A DNA stretch of 64,000 nucleotides from Ascoidea rubescens DSM 1968 (lineage: Eukaryota > Ascomycota > Saccharomycetes > Ascoideales > Ascoideaceae). Made by a program: the position numbers and the translations under genes. Below, piece by piece: positions 41,966-51,538 of the stretch. The notes beneath the pieces were generated by a model. That model saw only the letters and a list, made by a program, of their open reading frames with translations. It did no database searches and had not been told where the DNA came from. The stretch spans positions 958,317-1,022,316 of the forward strand of contig NW_017962919.1 in NCBI RefSeq assembly GCF_001661345.1, in the 5' to 3' direction. Position 1 is the first letter of the stretch. Each line of letters begins with the position of its first letter.

Positions 41966-44947
41966 TTACCCCTTCACTCCACCGAGATAACCTGTTTTCT
42001 TGATCGATCCTTTTCTACCCAAGGAAGAAAACCTGTTTTTGAAGCTGAACCTGCTTCCACTGCTCACGCCTGTTGCTCCTGCCTCATCCCCGTTGACGTT
42101 GCCATTTCCATTCAAATGCCCATTGCTCCCATGCATTGTTCCATTGGCTTCCCTGTGGTTGTTTCCCCTGGTTTTAGCCACATGTAGGTAGTTTCTAGCA
42201 TAAATAGGCGAATTGGTGATGATCTCGTCGCTGTCGTATTCATACTCATTGTCCTTTCCTATCGATCGATTTATTATCGAATTGTATGCTGAATTGATTC
42301 GCTTTTCCATTTGTAGTATATCTTCTTCTTTCACAATAATCGGGCTGTTGATTGGGCTGGTAGGGCTGTGAGCCGTACTGTTGCCCATGCTATTCTGATT
42401 CATATGACTAGGATTTTGATTATTAGTGCTAAAGTGATCTTGGTAGGCACTTTCTTTTTCTTTTCCCTTTCCTTTGTTTTTGTTTTTGACCAAACTAATT
42501 GGTTTTCTGGTGTTGAGTGCCTGTGCTCTTTTAGTGTTGATCGACAACTCTCGTTTCGTGCTTCCACTATTAAATTTTCTTGCTTTAATAGGAAATGGGT
42601 TTCTCTCATCTGTGCTTTGTAATTTATCAACACTTTCAACAACCAATTTGCTGTCATTGTACATATTATTATTATCGAAACTGACTTTTTTATCACTTTT
42701 TTCAGGTCTATCGATTTTCTCATATTTATCCTCCATCAGCTTTTTATTGTTTTTAATTTCATTAACATCATCATCGTCCAAACTAAATGTAACTTCTTTT
42801 TTACCTACTGCTTTGACGTTTGACAATTCTTTTTTTTTATTATCATTGTCATTTTGACTTTGAATATCATTATCATTTATTTTTTCTTGATCGTTCTGAT
42901 TGTCTTTATCTCTTTCTCTTTCACGCTCTAGTTTTGAAGAGGTTGGTCCAGTAAGAATTATGCTATTTCTGCCAAATAGAGTCAATGAGGAGTATCTCTT
43001 TTTTTTGTTCCCGTTGATGCTGGCATTTCTATTCAATGCAACATTGGAAGTGATTGGTGAATTGCTTGGGCTGGTATTATTAGATGAGCCAGATTTATAG
43101 TTTAAATTGGTCATGCTATTTTCAGATAAATTTGGAGATGTTAAATTGCTAGATGCTGGAGAAGTGCTGAGTACCATATTGTTATTATTCCCGTTATTAT
43201 TCCCATTATTATTCCCATTATTAGTGTTATTATTGGCGTTATTACTGGTGTTATTAACATTATTAGTATTATTAGCGTTAACGGTAGTGTTAGTGTTCGC
43301 GTTAGTATTATTGTTATTGTTGTTACTATTATTATTGTTATTGGGGGTATCGTTTGATATGTTATTTGCTGGATTGTTGATTCCGTTGAAATAAAATGGA
43401 GAATAATGGCTAATTTCAAATAGTGGTTTAATAGTTTCATTAAATTCGGTACTGAATTTGCTTTTAAGATTTTTGATTTCATTTTCAGTGACAAATTTAG
43501 TTGATAGCAATCTGTGTCTTCTTGCAGGAGACAACAGAATTCTTCTTTGATTTATTATATCCAAATTGTTATTGTTATTGTTATTGTTATTGTTGTTGTT
43601 GGGAATATTAGTTAAATTGTTAATGTTGTTAAGAGTGTTAATGTTGTTGATATTTTTAATATTTTTAATGTTGTCATTCATTGATTGAGCCAATTCGTCG
43701 GAAAAAATCTGGTTTTCTAGCAAACTTTCATTCATTTGTTTAATGGAGACTCTTAAATCTTCCAATTCGGATAGCCATTTGTATTTGAATTCGTCGAGTT
43801 TTTCATCATCAGTGATTTTCATTCTGTTGTAAAAGTTGGGAGAGTTTTCATTGAAGGCAGATATGTTGTTGTTATTCATGTAGAGCATGTTGTTTTGACT
43901 TGAGTTGTTTAGAAGGTTGAATTGGTTTAGTTGATTCAATTGATTTGCGGAATTGATGTTGTTTGTGTTATTGTTTATGGTGTTATTGTTGACGTTATAG
44001 ATGGTGTTTATTGTGCTTGGATTTGTGTTGTTGTTGCTATTGCTGCTATTGTTACTGTTGTTGAGATGGTTGATGTTGATGCTATTGTCGTTGTTAATTG
44101 GAAGATTCTGAAAGTTTGGTAGGTTTGAGTAAAAAGTTGGGTTTGATTTAGTAGTTGAGGATAGATTTGGAGAAGGGATTAAAGAGGTTCGTTGGGAAAG
44201 ACTCATTTTTTTGATTGATTCGGAGGTTATGATTGAATCTTCGATTGGGAAGGAGATTTGGTTTGTATGGTGAGAGCTGCTATTGTTGATGGGAGGATTG
44301 ATTGAGTTTAGTACAGCGCTTGAACTGGAGGAGTATTCTTGATTGAGAAAGGAATTTGAGTTGCAAAAGACGTATTTGATTGATTTTGATTGTTTTAGAT
44401 TTTCCAAGTCAATGTAGTATTTATTGTATTTTTTTTTGTAAAAGTCCATTTCGTCCATGATTTTCAATTCTTTGTTGATTTTTTTCTCTAGTTCTATTTC
44501 TAGGAAGTTTATTCTTTCTTTTGATTTCATGAGAGTGTTGTTTAACTGGTCGATCTTAGAGTTTAGATGGGAGTTGTTTTTCTCTAGTTTGTTGAAATTC
44601 TGTTTTGATAAGTTGAGATCATTTTCTATTGATTGGATTTGGAATTTTAGGGAATTGATTTGTTTGAGATGGTTTTTCTGTAGATTGTGGAATTCTTTGT
44701 TGATTAGGTTGATCTGGATATTTTTGGAGTCGATTAGTTGATACTTTTGGTCGATTTCAAACTGAAAGTTTTTAATTTTGTTGTTTAGAGAGTTGATTTT
44801 AAGGAGATAGTTTTTCTCAATCTGGTCGATTAGTTTTTTTTTGTTTTTCTTGAAATTTTTGTTTTGATTGTACTGTTTATAAAAGCAAAAAGAGGAAGCT
44901 ACTATTGATAGCAAGATCAACAATAGAATAAAGGTAACTAAAGACAT
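41966..44947 (-). CDS. Membrane-anchored coiled-coil, Asn-rich protein
   Basis: Not recognised. From ATG at 44945-44947 (MSLVTFILLLILLSIVASSF) the 993-residue protein begins with one hydrophobic segment (residues ~3-24), a signal anchor that would leave the rest on one side of a membrane. Residues ~30-220 form a Lys/Asn/Leu/Ile-rich coiled coil, followed by long Asn/Ser low-complexity stretches with one conserved-looking helical island (DEKLDEFKYKWLSELEDLRV). The C-terminal part is Lys/Asp/Glu-rich (KEVTFSLDDDD, KKVSFD) and ends with basic SFKNRFSSLGRKGSIKK. The frame continues upstream to 45115 with a very hydrophobic leader, probably 5' UTR. Tethering or cortical function is conceivable, but nothing here shows it. 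Confidence 0.75.
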   Translation of the reverse strand: MSLVTFILLLILLSIVASSFCFYKQYNQNKNFKKNKKKLIDQIEKNYLLKINSLNNKIKNFQFEIDQKYQLIDSKNIQINLINKEFHNLQKNHLKQINSLKFQIQSIENDLNLSKQNFNKLEKNNSHLNSKIDQLNNTLMKSKERINFLEIELEKKINKELKIMDEMDFYKKKYNKYYIDLENLKQSKSIKYVFCNSNSFLNQEYSSSSSAVLNSINPPINNSSSHHTNQISFPIEDSIITSESIKKMSLSQRTSLIPSPNLSSTTKSNPTFYSNLPNFQNLPINNDNSININHLNNSNNSSNSNNNTNPSTINTIYNVNNNTINNNTNNINSANQLNQLNQFNLLNNSSQNNMLYMNNNNISAFNENSPNFYNRMKITDDEKLDEFKYKWLSELEDLRVSIKQMNESLLENQIFSDELAQSMNDNIKNIKNINNINTLNNINNLTNIPNNNNNNNNNNNNLDIINQRRILLSPARRHRLLSTKFVTENEIKNLKSKFSTEFNETIKPLFEISHYSPFYFNGINNPANNISNDTPNNNNNSNNNNNNTNANTNTTVNANNTNNVNNTSNNANNNTNNGNNNGNNNGNNNNMVLSTSPASSNLTSPNLSENSMTNLNYKSGSSNNTSPSNSPITSNVALNRNASINGNKKKRYSSLTLFGRNSIILTGPTSSKLERERERDKDNQNDQEKINDNDIQSQNDNDNKKKELSNVKAVGKKEVTFSLDDDDVNEIKNNKKLMEDKYEKIDRPEKSDKKVSFDNNNMYNDSKLVVESVDKLQSTDERNPFPIKARKFNSGSTKRELSINTKRAQALNTRKPISLVKNKNKGKGKEKESAYQDHFSTNNQNPSHMNQNSMGNSTAHSPTSPINSPIIVKEEDILQMEKRINSAYNSIINRSIGKDNEYEYDSDEIITNSPIYARNYLHVAKTRGNNHREANGTMHGSNGHLNGNGNVNGDEAGATGVSSGSRFSFKNRFSSLGRKGSIKKTGYLGGVKG

Positions 44948-46684
44948 AACAAGTAGATCGAGATCAGAAGAGAGAAGTAGGAAAAAAAAGCAGCGAATAA
45001 TAATTAACAACCAAGCACGAAAAAAGGGAAAAAAAAAACCTAACAGTAAACAGTTTAACAAGAGACAAAAGGAAAAATCAGATAGAAAGAAAGAATGAAA
45101 GAGAGAGACGAACAAGTGATAGTGAATGAATAAATAGCAGAGAAAAAATAATTGTGAGTATGACTAGAAATTGATTATCAAAGAGTGTTGAAGGATTGAG
45201 CACAGTGAAAGAGAGCAGGGTGGAAAGCAGAACGAGCAGTTAGCAACAAAAGAGGACCAGAATGAGAGTTGCAAAGAGAATAACTTGCCATCAATTTATA
45301 AGTAGCGACAAATCTGTTAGCAGTATATGGTGGGATTTTCCACCAAGTGACAAGTTCTCAAGCAACACAACGCAAATGCTTTGAAAACGAAAACAAAAAT
45401 GCTAAAGGATAAATCAGCGCTGAAAAACGACGCCAACGCCCGCTGAAAAATGTCCATGCACCTGACCCTGATCTGTCATCCCGCTTCGGGCAAATCCTGC
45501 TCGCCCATAACAGCGAGGCCCGCTGAAACCCTGCGCGCCTGTGCCGCGGCCTCCCCAATCCGGCCGTCGCGCTTGCCCAATCTAGCGGCATTCCGCTTGC
45601 GTCTCGCTTCCGCAGTTTGCACATCCCAGTCCACTCCCCTGGATCTCGCACCCAACAACGTGCTCCCGCGACAGCACGCGCTCGGTGATTACCACTGCGA
45701 CGGCGCATCTGCTCCAGCTTCTTGTGCTGATCGCAGTTTGGGGTCTGCTGCTTTCTCGGCTCTTCTATTGTCTTTCTGGGACCTACCACAGCTTGCCTGC
45801 CCTTTTTGACTGTCCTATCTTTTCAGGAACCTGCTGCCACCCTGCCATTTCCTCCATTTTGCTGCCTGTATTTCCAATTTCGAATTTGCAGTTTGCATTA
45901 ACATTTCCAACGCTTCATTTTTATGGGAGTTTTCTATCTATTTTTTCCTTCCACATTTTTTCCATAATCTATTGCCAAGATGCTTATGTTCCCAATTATT
46001 TAAGCTTTTTTCATCTGTTGTTTGCTCTTTGTGCAGTGTTCAGGTTGATTATTTCAATGGGATTTGCTTTTTGGAAGAGTTCGTTTCTATTTTCATATCT
46101 TCCTGAAACTTTTTCCTTTCCCAATACTTGCTCTCATAGTTAATCCACTATTAAACTTTATGTCCTCCTTAATTTGCAAGCTTATCAATACAATTGAGGT
46201 CCATTGAAAATTATACCAACAAAGATGACAACTGATATTACTTAATGACAAGTAATAATAAATAATGCTAAATAATAATTCATTTTGGCTGATCAGCATA
46301 TTCACCAAATTTCACTTCATTCAATTATAAACAACATGTATTATCCGCTCTAGCAATAATCACCTTCCTTAAAACTCGTTAAAGAATGTGTGCAATCAAT
46401 CCAAATACCCTGAAAATCCTGGAAATCATAAAATTGCTAAAATCTAAAATTAGATCCCTCAACATTTTCTATTTTCTTGTTTTTATAACCGATACAATCA
46501 CATTCCACTATCCTCCCATCTGTTATTCGCTCTTCCTCGCCGGCCAATCAGATGTCCCCAACCAAATCATCTTACAACAATAAAATATTATCTAATCACG
46601 CGCTTGATTTACCGCATATACACGCTCTATCCTGCAAGAATGCTTACCTAAAACTATATCTGTCTTATTATCATTTCAACTATA

Positions 46685-46747
<63 letters not shown>

Positions 46748-46871
46748 ATATGTATATATAGATATGTATCCAAAACATCCAAAAAAAAATAATTAACTCC
46801 CTATTTATCAAACCAGAATAAAATAAAAATCCCCAAAAAATATAAAATATCTCTCATCTTTCACAACTACA
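44948..46871. other. 1.9-kb intergenic region with GC-rich island
   Basis: AT-rich on both sides with a GC-rich island at about 45415-45720. In it CGCTGAAA recurs three times (around 45418, 45441 and 45521). Because stops are rare in the island, frames appear on both strands (45358-45809), but none resembles a protein family. A TAAA microsatellite lies at 46684-46750. No RNA gene recognised. Confidence 0.5.
46684..46750. repeat. (TAAA)n microsatellite
   Basis: About 16 perfect tetranucleotide units, 120 bp downstream of the ABC transporter stop codon. Confidence 0.95.
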
Positions 46872-49800
46872 CTACCATGTTTTCATTTTAATATGCAAAA
46901 ACAAATAGGCTAATGTCCGGTATGAAATCAAAATTATTAATAATGCTATCAAGTTTATAGCAACTGGACTTTTCATCCTGTAATACTCAAGTACTGCCTC
47001 TCCGCTATTTAATGAACATTCATCAATTCCTCCAACACACTCAAACTCTTGGTTCCGGAACGCCATATTACTAACTGCCTTTACAACATACTTTAAGGGA
47101 TTAAGATAATTCCACACCTGAAAAAACATAGGCATCTGCATCGACATCGTTCCTCCCATAAATATCGCTATCGTGAATAACGTTGATAGCCCATTCATTG
47201 CTATCCCAAAATTAGAAAAAATCGTATTAAACATTATCCCAATAGATTCTCCGGCATTTAATGTCACAAACCCTCCATAAAACATAACCAAAAACATCTC
47301 TGCATTTCTAGGCAATCCCACACCAAAAACATATAAAGCTGAAAATAATAATGATGTGATGATCTCAAATGGAATTTCATTAATCAAATATGCAACCAAA
47401 AAACATTCCATTCGATATAAATTATCTTTACTTTCAACATAATAGTAATCTCTTTCAATAGGATACACTGCTATATTGTTCAAAAACCCATAATAATACA
47501 AATTTATCGCATTTTGTATCAATCCAAGTCTATTGTAAATCCCATCAGATGAATTGCTCAATGGAGCATAAAAAATCGTTCCAAAAACACCCATTGTTAA
47601 CACTTGCCCTAACCGATTTAATATGATATCTTTGCTTCGAAAAATAGTCTTTGCTTGCCTTTCAATCAATGTCACCAATGCTACTCCAAAAGCTGCTTTT
47701 TTCTTTTTCAATATCTTATACTTTTCTGTCTCAAATTCACTTTCATCAACCATTGGATTTTCAAACGTTTTTTCTTTAAATTCTTCCGTCTTGCCATAAT
47801 TATTCTTCCAATTTATCAATAAATTCTCCACCCGAATCTTACTATCAACATCCTTCGATGATTCCGAAACTAAATCAAGAATGTAATCTGCAAAGTTGGT
47901 ATTTTCAGAACACATATATCCCAATTTCTCAAAATATCCTGACAATTTACTTTGAGCTCCATTAAATGCAACCTTTCCGCCTTTGCACAAAAGCAAAACA
48001 TTTCCAAATAAACTAAACAACTCATATTTTGGTTGATGGATTGTAATAATAACAATCTTCTTCTCCCCCTGTGCAATATCTGCCAATAATTTCAAAATAG
48101 TACTAGATGTGAAGGAATCCAACCCTGAAGTTGGTTCATCCAAAACAAGGATTCTAGAATTATCTAATAATTGAATTGCAATTGAAGTCCTTCTTTTTTC
48201 ACCACCTGAAATTCCCTTAATATTTTCATCTCCCACCAAAATGTTTTTACAATCATTCAATCCCATTTTATTTATAAGCTCGCTAACAATAGGGAATATA
48301 TTACTATGTTCCTTTACTGGTAATCTCAATCTAGCTTGAAAACACAAAGTTTCCCAAACCGTTAAAGTTGGTATTAGAGACGCATCATTTTGAGTGGTAT
48401 ATGAAATGTAGTTATGGAAATATGATAATGGAATTTGGTCTTCATTTAAATATATAGAACCAGTGCTTCTAACGTTCTCTATCCGGTTTGAAATTAAATT
48501 TAATAATGTTGATTTCCCAGATCCTGAAGGACCCATGATTGCATTAATTTTACCTTGTTCAAAGAAAGCACTCACATTTTCAATCAAGGTTTTTTCTTCA
48601 GGATCAGTATTTTGACCCAAGAACTTTCTGATGAATTTAAATTTGGATTTTTTGGTCACAAATAAAGATATATTCTTAATATGAATATTTATATCAAGAT
48701 TCGATAAGTTACTTTCCAAGATGGAATCCGCAGTTCCTGTTTGAACGTTGTTATTGTGGATTTGTACTTGATCCTTATTGTCGTTATTTTTTTTTGATTT
48801 AGAAAAGGATACATTTTTATTTTTGTACTTTAATAATATTGCAGCCACAAAGTAAAAACCCAAAAACCAGGCAACTAATATCGAAAGTGGTAAGGATATC
48901 CAATTTTCAGGAAAACCGATATCATTTAGAATGAATTTTCCGATATACTCATTGCATAATGTTGAGTTGATGTCATTTTGGGGACATTCGCCAAAAAAGC
49001 CGGTAAATCTGTTGGAAACATTGGCACCAAAAACATACCAATAAGTACATATGTACCTTACCCATCTAACATATACAGGCATTGTTCTAGGGTTGACATA
49101 ATAACCACAGGCAAAATTTTGAACAAAATAAAAAATAGACCAAATGATGGCAGTTATTTGAAAAGAGTCAGCAGCTGCAAAACAAAACATGGCAGAAGAC
49201 ATGCCGATTAGCTGGGATAATAAGGTTATTGAAAAGTAAACCAAAAACATTTTATTATTAGTGTCAAAGCCCCACATAAAATAGGTGGTTACGGAAAATA
49301 TAATCGCTATAGGGAGATCTTCAATGAAAAATTTAGCGAGTCTTCGAGATATTAGAAAGCCAGATACAGTTGAAGATTTGTCAGCGTTTTCACGAAAAAA
49401 AAATTTACCATCACAATCCCAAAGCCTTGCCATTTCAAACAACATGGGGATCAAGGCGACAGTTTCACATATGGAGTAAAGAGCACCAATGTTGGTTCTG
49501 ATACCAGATAAGTCGAGATAAGGATCATAGAAAAGCCAGCCTACCACAATTGAGATTAAAAGAATACCAAATATTAAAGAAAATAAAGAGTAGCTGTCCC
49601 TTGTACTCAACAAAAACGTTCTTCTAGTTAGAATTTCAACCTCCTTTAAAAGAGAAATGGATTGAGGTTTTTGGGATATTTTATCTGCGGCTTGAAAGGT
49701 ATTGAAGATTTCGTCGTTGTCTAATTCTATTAGTTGATTGGTTTGATACGATTTCCAGCATTCGGATAAGTAGTCGATTCTTTCAAGAGAATTTGATTCA

Positions 49801-50669
49801 TTTTGTTTTGAAGTGGTATCCTTTGCTACTAAATCGATAATTGAATCAGCCAAATTGAAATTTTTTATATTTTTCAATTCAGCCAAGTTGCAATTGAAAT
49901 TGAAATAGTTCAAAGATTGATTGGGATCACCAAAATAGCATAGTTTACCACCTTTGGCTAGCAAACAAATCTTGTCAAACAAAGATAAAATTTCAGTTCT
50001 TGGTTGATGAATTGATAAGATGATGGTAATACCAAACTTTTGAGAAAGATTTTTGATGGTTTGAATTAGGTTGAAGGAGGTGAAGGAATCCAAGCCAGTG
50101 GTTGGTTCATCAAGAAACAAAATAGAAGGATCATTTAGTAGTTGGATAGCGAGGGAGATTCTTCTTTGCTCTCCACCAGACAAAAGATTGAAAGTAGAGA
50201 ATTTTGTGTCCTTTATTGAATTCAAGTTCAATTCATCTAACAAAAAATCGACAAATTTGAATTTTTCAGTCTTTGAAGGAACGGAAAATAGTTTTAACTC
50301 AGCAGCATAGTTCAAGGTTTCTTTTACGGTCAAGCCAGGTAGAAAGAGATCAGTTTGCAATAAGTAAGCCGATTTGACATTGCCAATGGATATGAAATCA
50401 TTGTACTTGATCATCCCTTGACAGTGAAAGTTCTTATTGCGGTTGTACCTTTGGGAAAGAATATTCAACAAAGTTGTCTTTCCAGAGCCTGAGCCACCTA
50501 AGATGGCCATCACTTCACCACTTTTGAGATCAAGAGAAATGTCATCCAAAATAACATTTTCAGAATTGGTATTGTTGCTATGAGATTTCGCTGATAATAC
50601 CGAAACCTTTAGGTTTCTTACAGTGAGCGAAACTCTCTCGCTTTCTGGAATAACTAAAAAGCCATTCAT
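46872..50669 (-). CDS. YOL075C: Full-length ABCG transporter, YOL075C type
   Basis: A 1,265-residue ATP-binding cassette transporter with the (NBD-TMD)2 order of the eye-pigment/ABCG group. NBD1: GGSGSGKTTLLN (about residue 60), LLSGGEQRR, FLDEPTTGLDSF. TMD1 covers about residues 350-640. NBD2: GPSGSGKSTLLN (about residue 716), ISGGEKRR, LVLDEPTSGLDSF. TMD2 covers about residues 990-1265, ending near AYLFLHIKMKTW. Both ATP sites look intact, unlike PDR-type pumps with degenerate sites. It matches the uncharacterised yeast YOL075C (1,294 aa) and not Pdr5 or Adp1. The substrate is unknown. It is divergent from the HPD-motif gene across ~870 bp. Confidence 0.92.
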   Translation of the reverse strand: MNGFLVIPESERVSLTVRNLKVSVLSAKSHSNNTNSENVILDDISLDLKSGEVMAILGGSGSGKTTLLNILSQRYNRNKNFHCQGMIKYNDFISIGNVKSAYLLQTDLFLPGLTVKETLNYAAELKLFSVPSKTEKFKFVDFLLDELNLNSIKDTKFSTFNLLSGGEQRRISLAIQLLNDPSILFLDEPTTGLDSFTSFNLIQTIKNLSQKFGITIILSIHQPRTEILSLFDKICLLAKGGKLCYFGDPNQSLNYFNFNCNLAELKNIKNFNLADSIIDLVAKDTTSKQNESNSLERIDYLSECWKSYQTNQLIELDNDEIFNTFQAADKISQKPQSISLLKEVEILTRRTFLLSTRDSYSLFSLIFGILLISIVVGWLFYDPYLDLSGIRTNIGALYSICETVALIPMLFEMARLWDCDGKFFFRENADKSSTVSGFLISRRLAKFFIEDLPIAIIFSVTTYFMWGFDTNNKMFLVYFSITLLSQLIGMSSAMFCFAAADSFQITAIIWSIFYFVQNFACGYYVNPRTMPVYVRWVRYICTYWYVFGANVSNRFTGFFGECPQNDINSTLCNEYIGKFILNDIGFPENWISLPLSILVAWFLGFYFVAAILLKYKNKNVSFSKSKKNNDNKDQVQIHNNNVQTGTADSILESNLSNLDINIHIKNISLFVTKKSKFKFIRKFLGQNTDPEEKTLIENVSAFFEQGKINAIMGPSGSGKSTLLNLISNRIENVRSTGSIYLNEDQIPLSYFHNYISYTTQNDASLIPTLTVWETLCFQARLRLPVKEHSNIFPIVSELINKMGLNDCKNILVGDENIKGISGGEKRRTSIAIQLLDNSRILVLDEPTSGLDSFTSSTILKLLADIAQGEKKIVIITIHQPKYELFSLFGNVLLLCKGGKVAFNGAQSKLSGYFEKLGYMCSENTNFADYILDLVSESSKDVDSKIRVENLLINWKNNYGKTEEFKEKTFENPMVDESEFETEKYKILKKKKAAFGVALVTLIERQAKTIFRSKDIILNRLGQVLTMGVFGTIFYAPLSNSSDGIYNRLGLIQNAINLYYYGFLNNIAVYPIERDYYYVESKDNLYRMECFLVAYLINEIPFEIITSLLFSALYVFGVGLPRNAEMFLVMFYGGFVTLNAGESIGIMFNTIFSNFGIAMNGLSTLFTIAIFMGGTMSMQMPMFFQVWNYLNPLKYVVKAVSNMAFRNQEFECVGGIDECSLNSGEAVLEYYRMKSPVAINLIALLIILISYRTLAYLFLHIKMKTW

Positions 50670-51538
50670 TGTGCTTCAAAAAAGAGAGTGTATATACATG
50701 AGGAAAGCAGGCAAATAAAACATTGTGCAAAATGGCTCTTAAATAGCAAGGAGAGGCATTAATAATAAGAGAAAGAAGAAATATTGGGCAGTTTGAAATC
50801 AGTGTTTTCCAGATGAGTTAGTAATCAATGGCTGAATTAACTTCAGACCCGATTTGAAGTGAGATCACATTAAGTTCTAGAAGCTGTGAAATGATAGGCC
50901 CAGGGAAACACAAAATGTCGGGAAATTCCACATCCATAAAGTAAAGTTTCTGCACTATCCTATGGAGTATCACTATTGTCGACTGGAAGTTGATCTACTG
51001 GACGTTTCTTACCCCTATCGATGACCATTTGAGCAACAGAAATCGTTATTCGTTTTGGAGCTAAACACAGCTGGTTTGGGAGCAGCGTTGCTTTTGCCTG
51101 ATACGTATGTCGGATGCATTGGTCGCCAATCGAGAAGAAAGACCCTCTCCAGCAAGCGCCCAGCTGCTCCCAGGCGACAAAAAAGCGACCTCTTCACCAT
51201 CTCTCATCCCATTCCACCTTTTCTTCTCGCTTGCTCTTCTGCCGGCTCTTCTTCCTTCCTCTTCTTTTCGTCTTCTCTTTTTGCCCCTCAAAGCCATCGG
51301 CGTCTGCCAGCGCATGCCCACGCGTTCTACTGCACACACACGCCGACCGCGTGCGTGGTTTGTTGTTGTTTTGTCGAGTGGATAAATCTTGCACGAATAA
51401 ACCTCCATCAACACTGAAATCACCTCCAATCAACAGTTTTTTGCCAGCTTCAACTTTCCTATGGTTCTGTTCTTGTTGCCTTCTCCATCACAGGTATAAC
51501 CACCCAGCACCCTGAAGGTCCCACCGCACCCTCTTAGA
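50670..51538. other. Divergent intergenic region with GC-rich patch
   Basis: 869 bp with a GC-rich segment at about 51070-51370 rich in TCTTC and CTCTTC pyrimidine runs. Overlapping frames on both strands here are compositional. It is the promoter region for the ABC transporter and the following gene; no TATA element was convincing. Confidence 0.5.

Noticed and set aside
45358-45809. Opposed GC-rich frames in the 1.9-kb spacer as genes
   Set aside because: Long frames on both strands follow from few stops in GC-rich DNA; no domain, promoter or codon pattern of this genome.
46684-46750. TAAA repeat as a telomere-like or CRISPR-like array
   Set aside because: A simple tetranucleotide microsatellite without spacers or telomeric G-richness.
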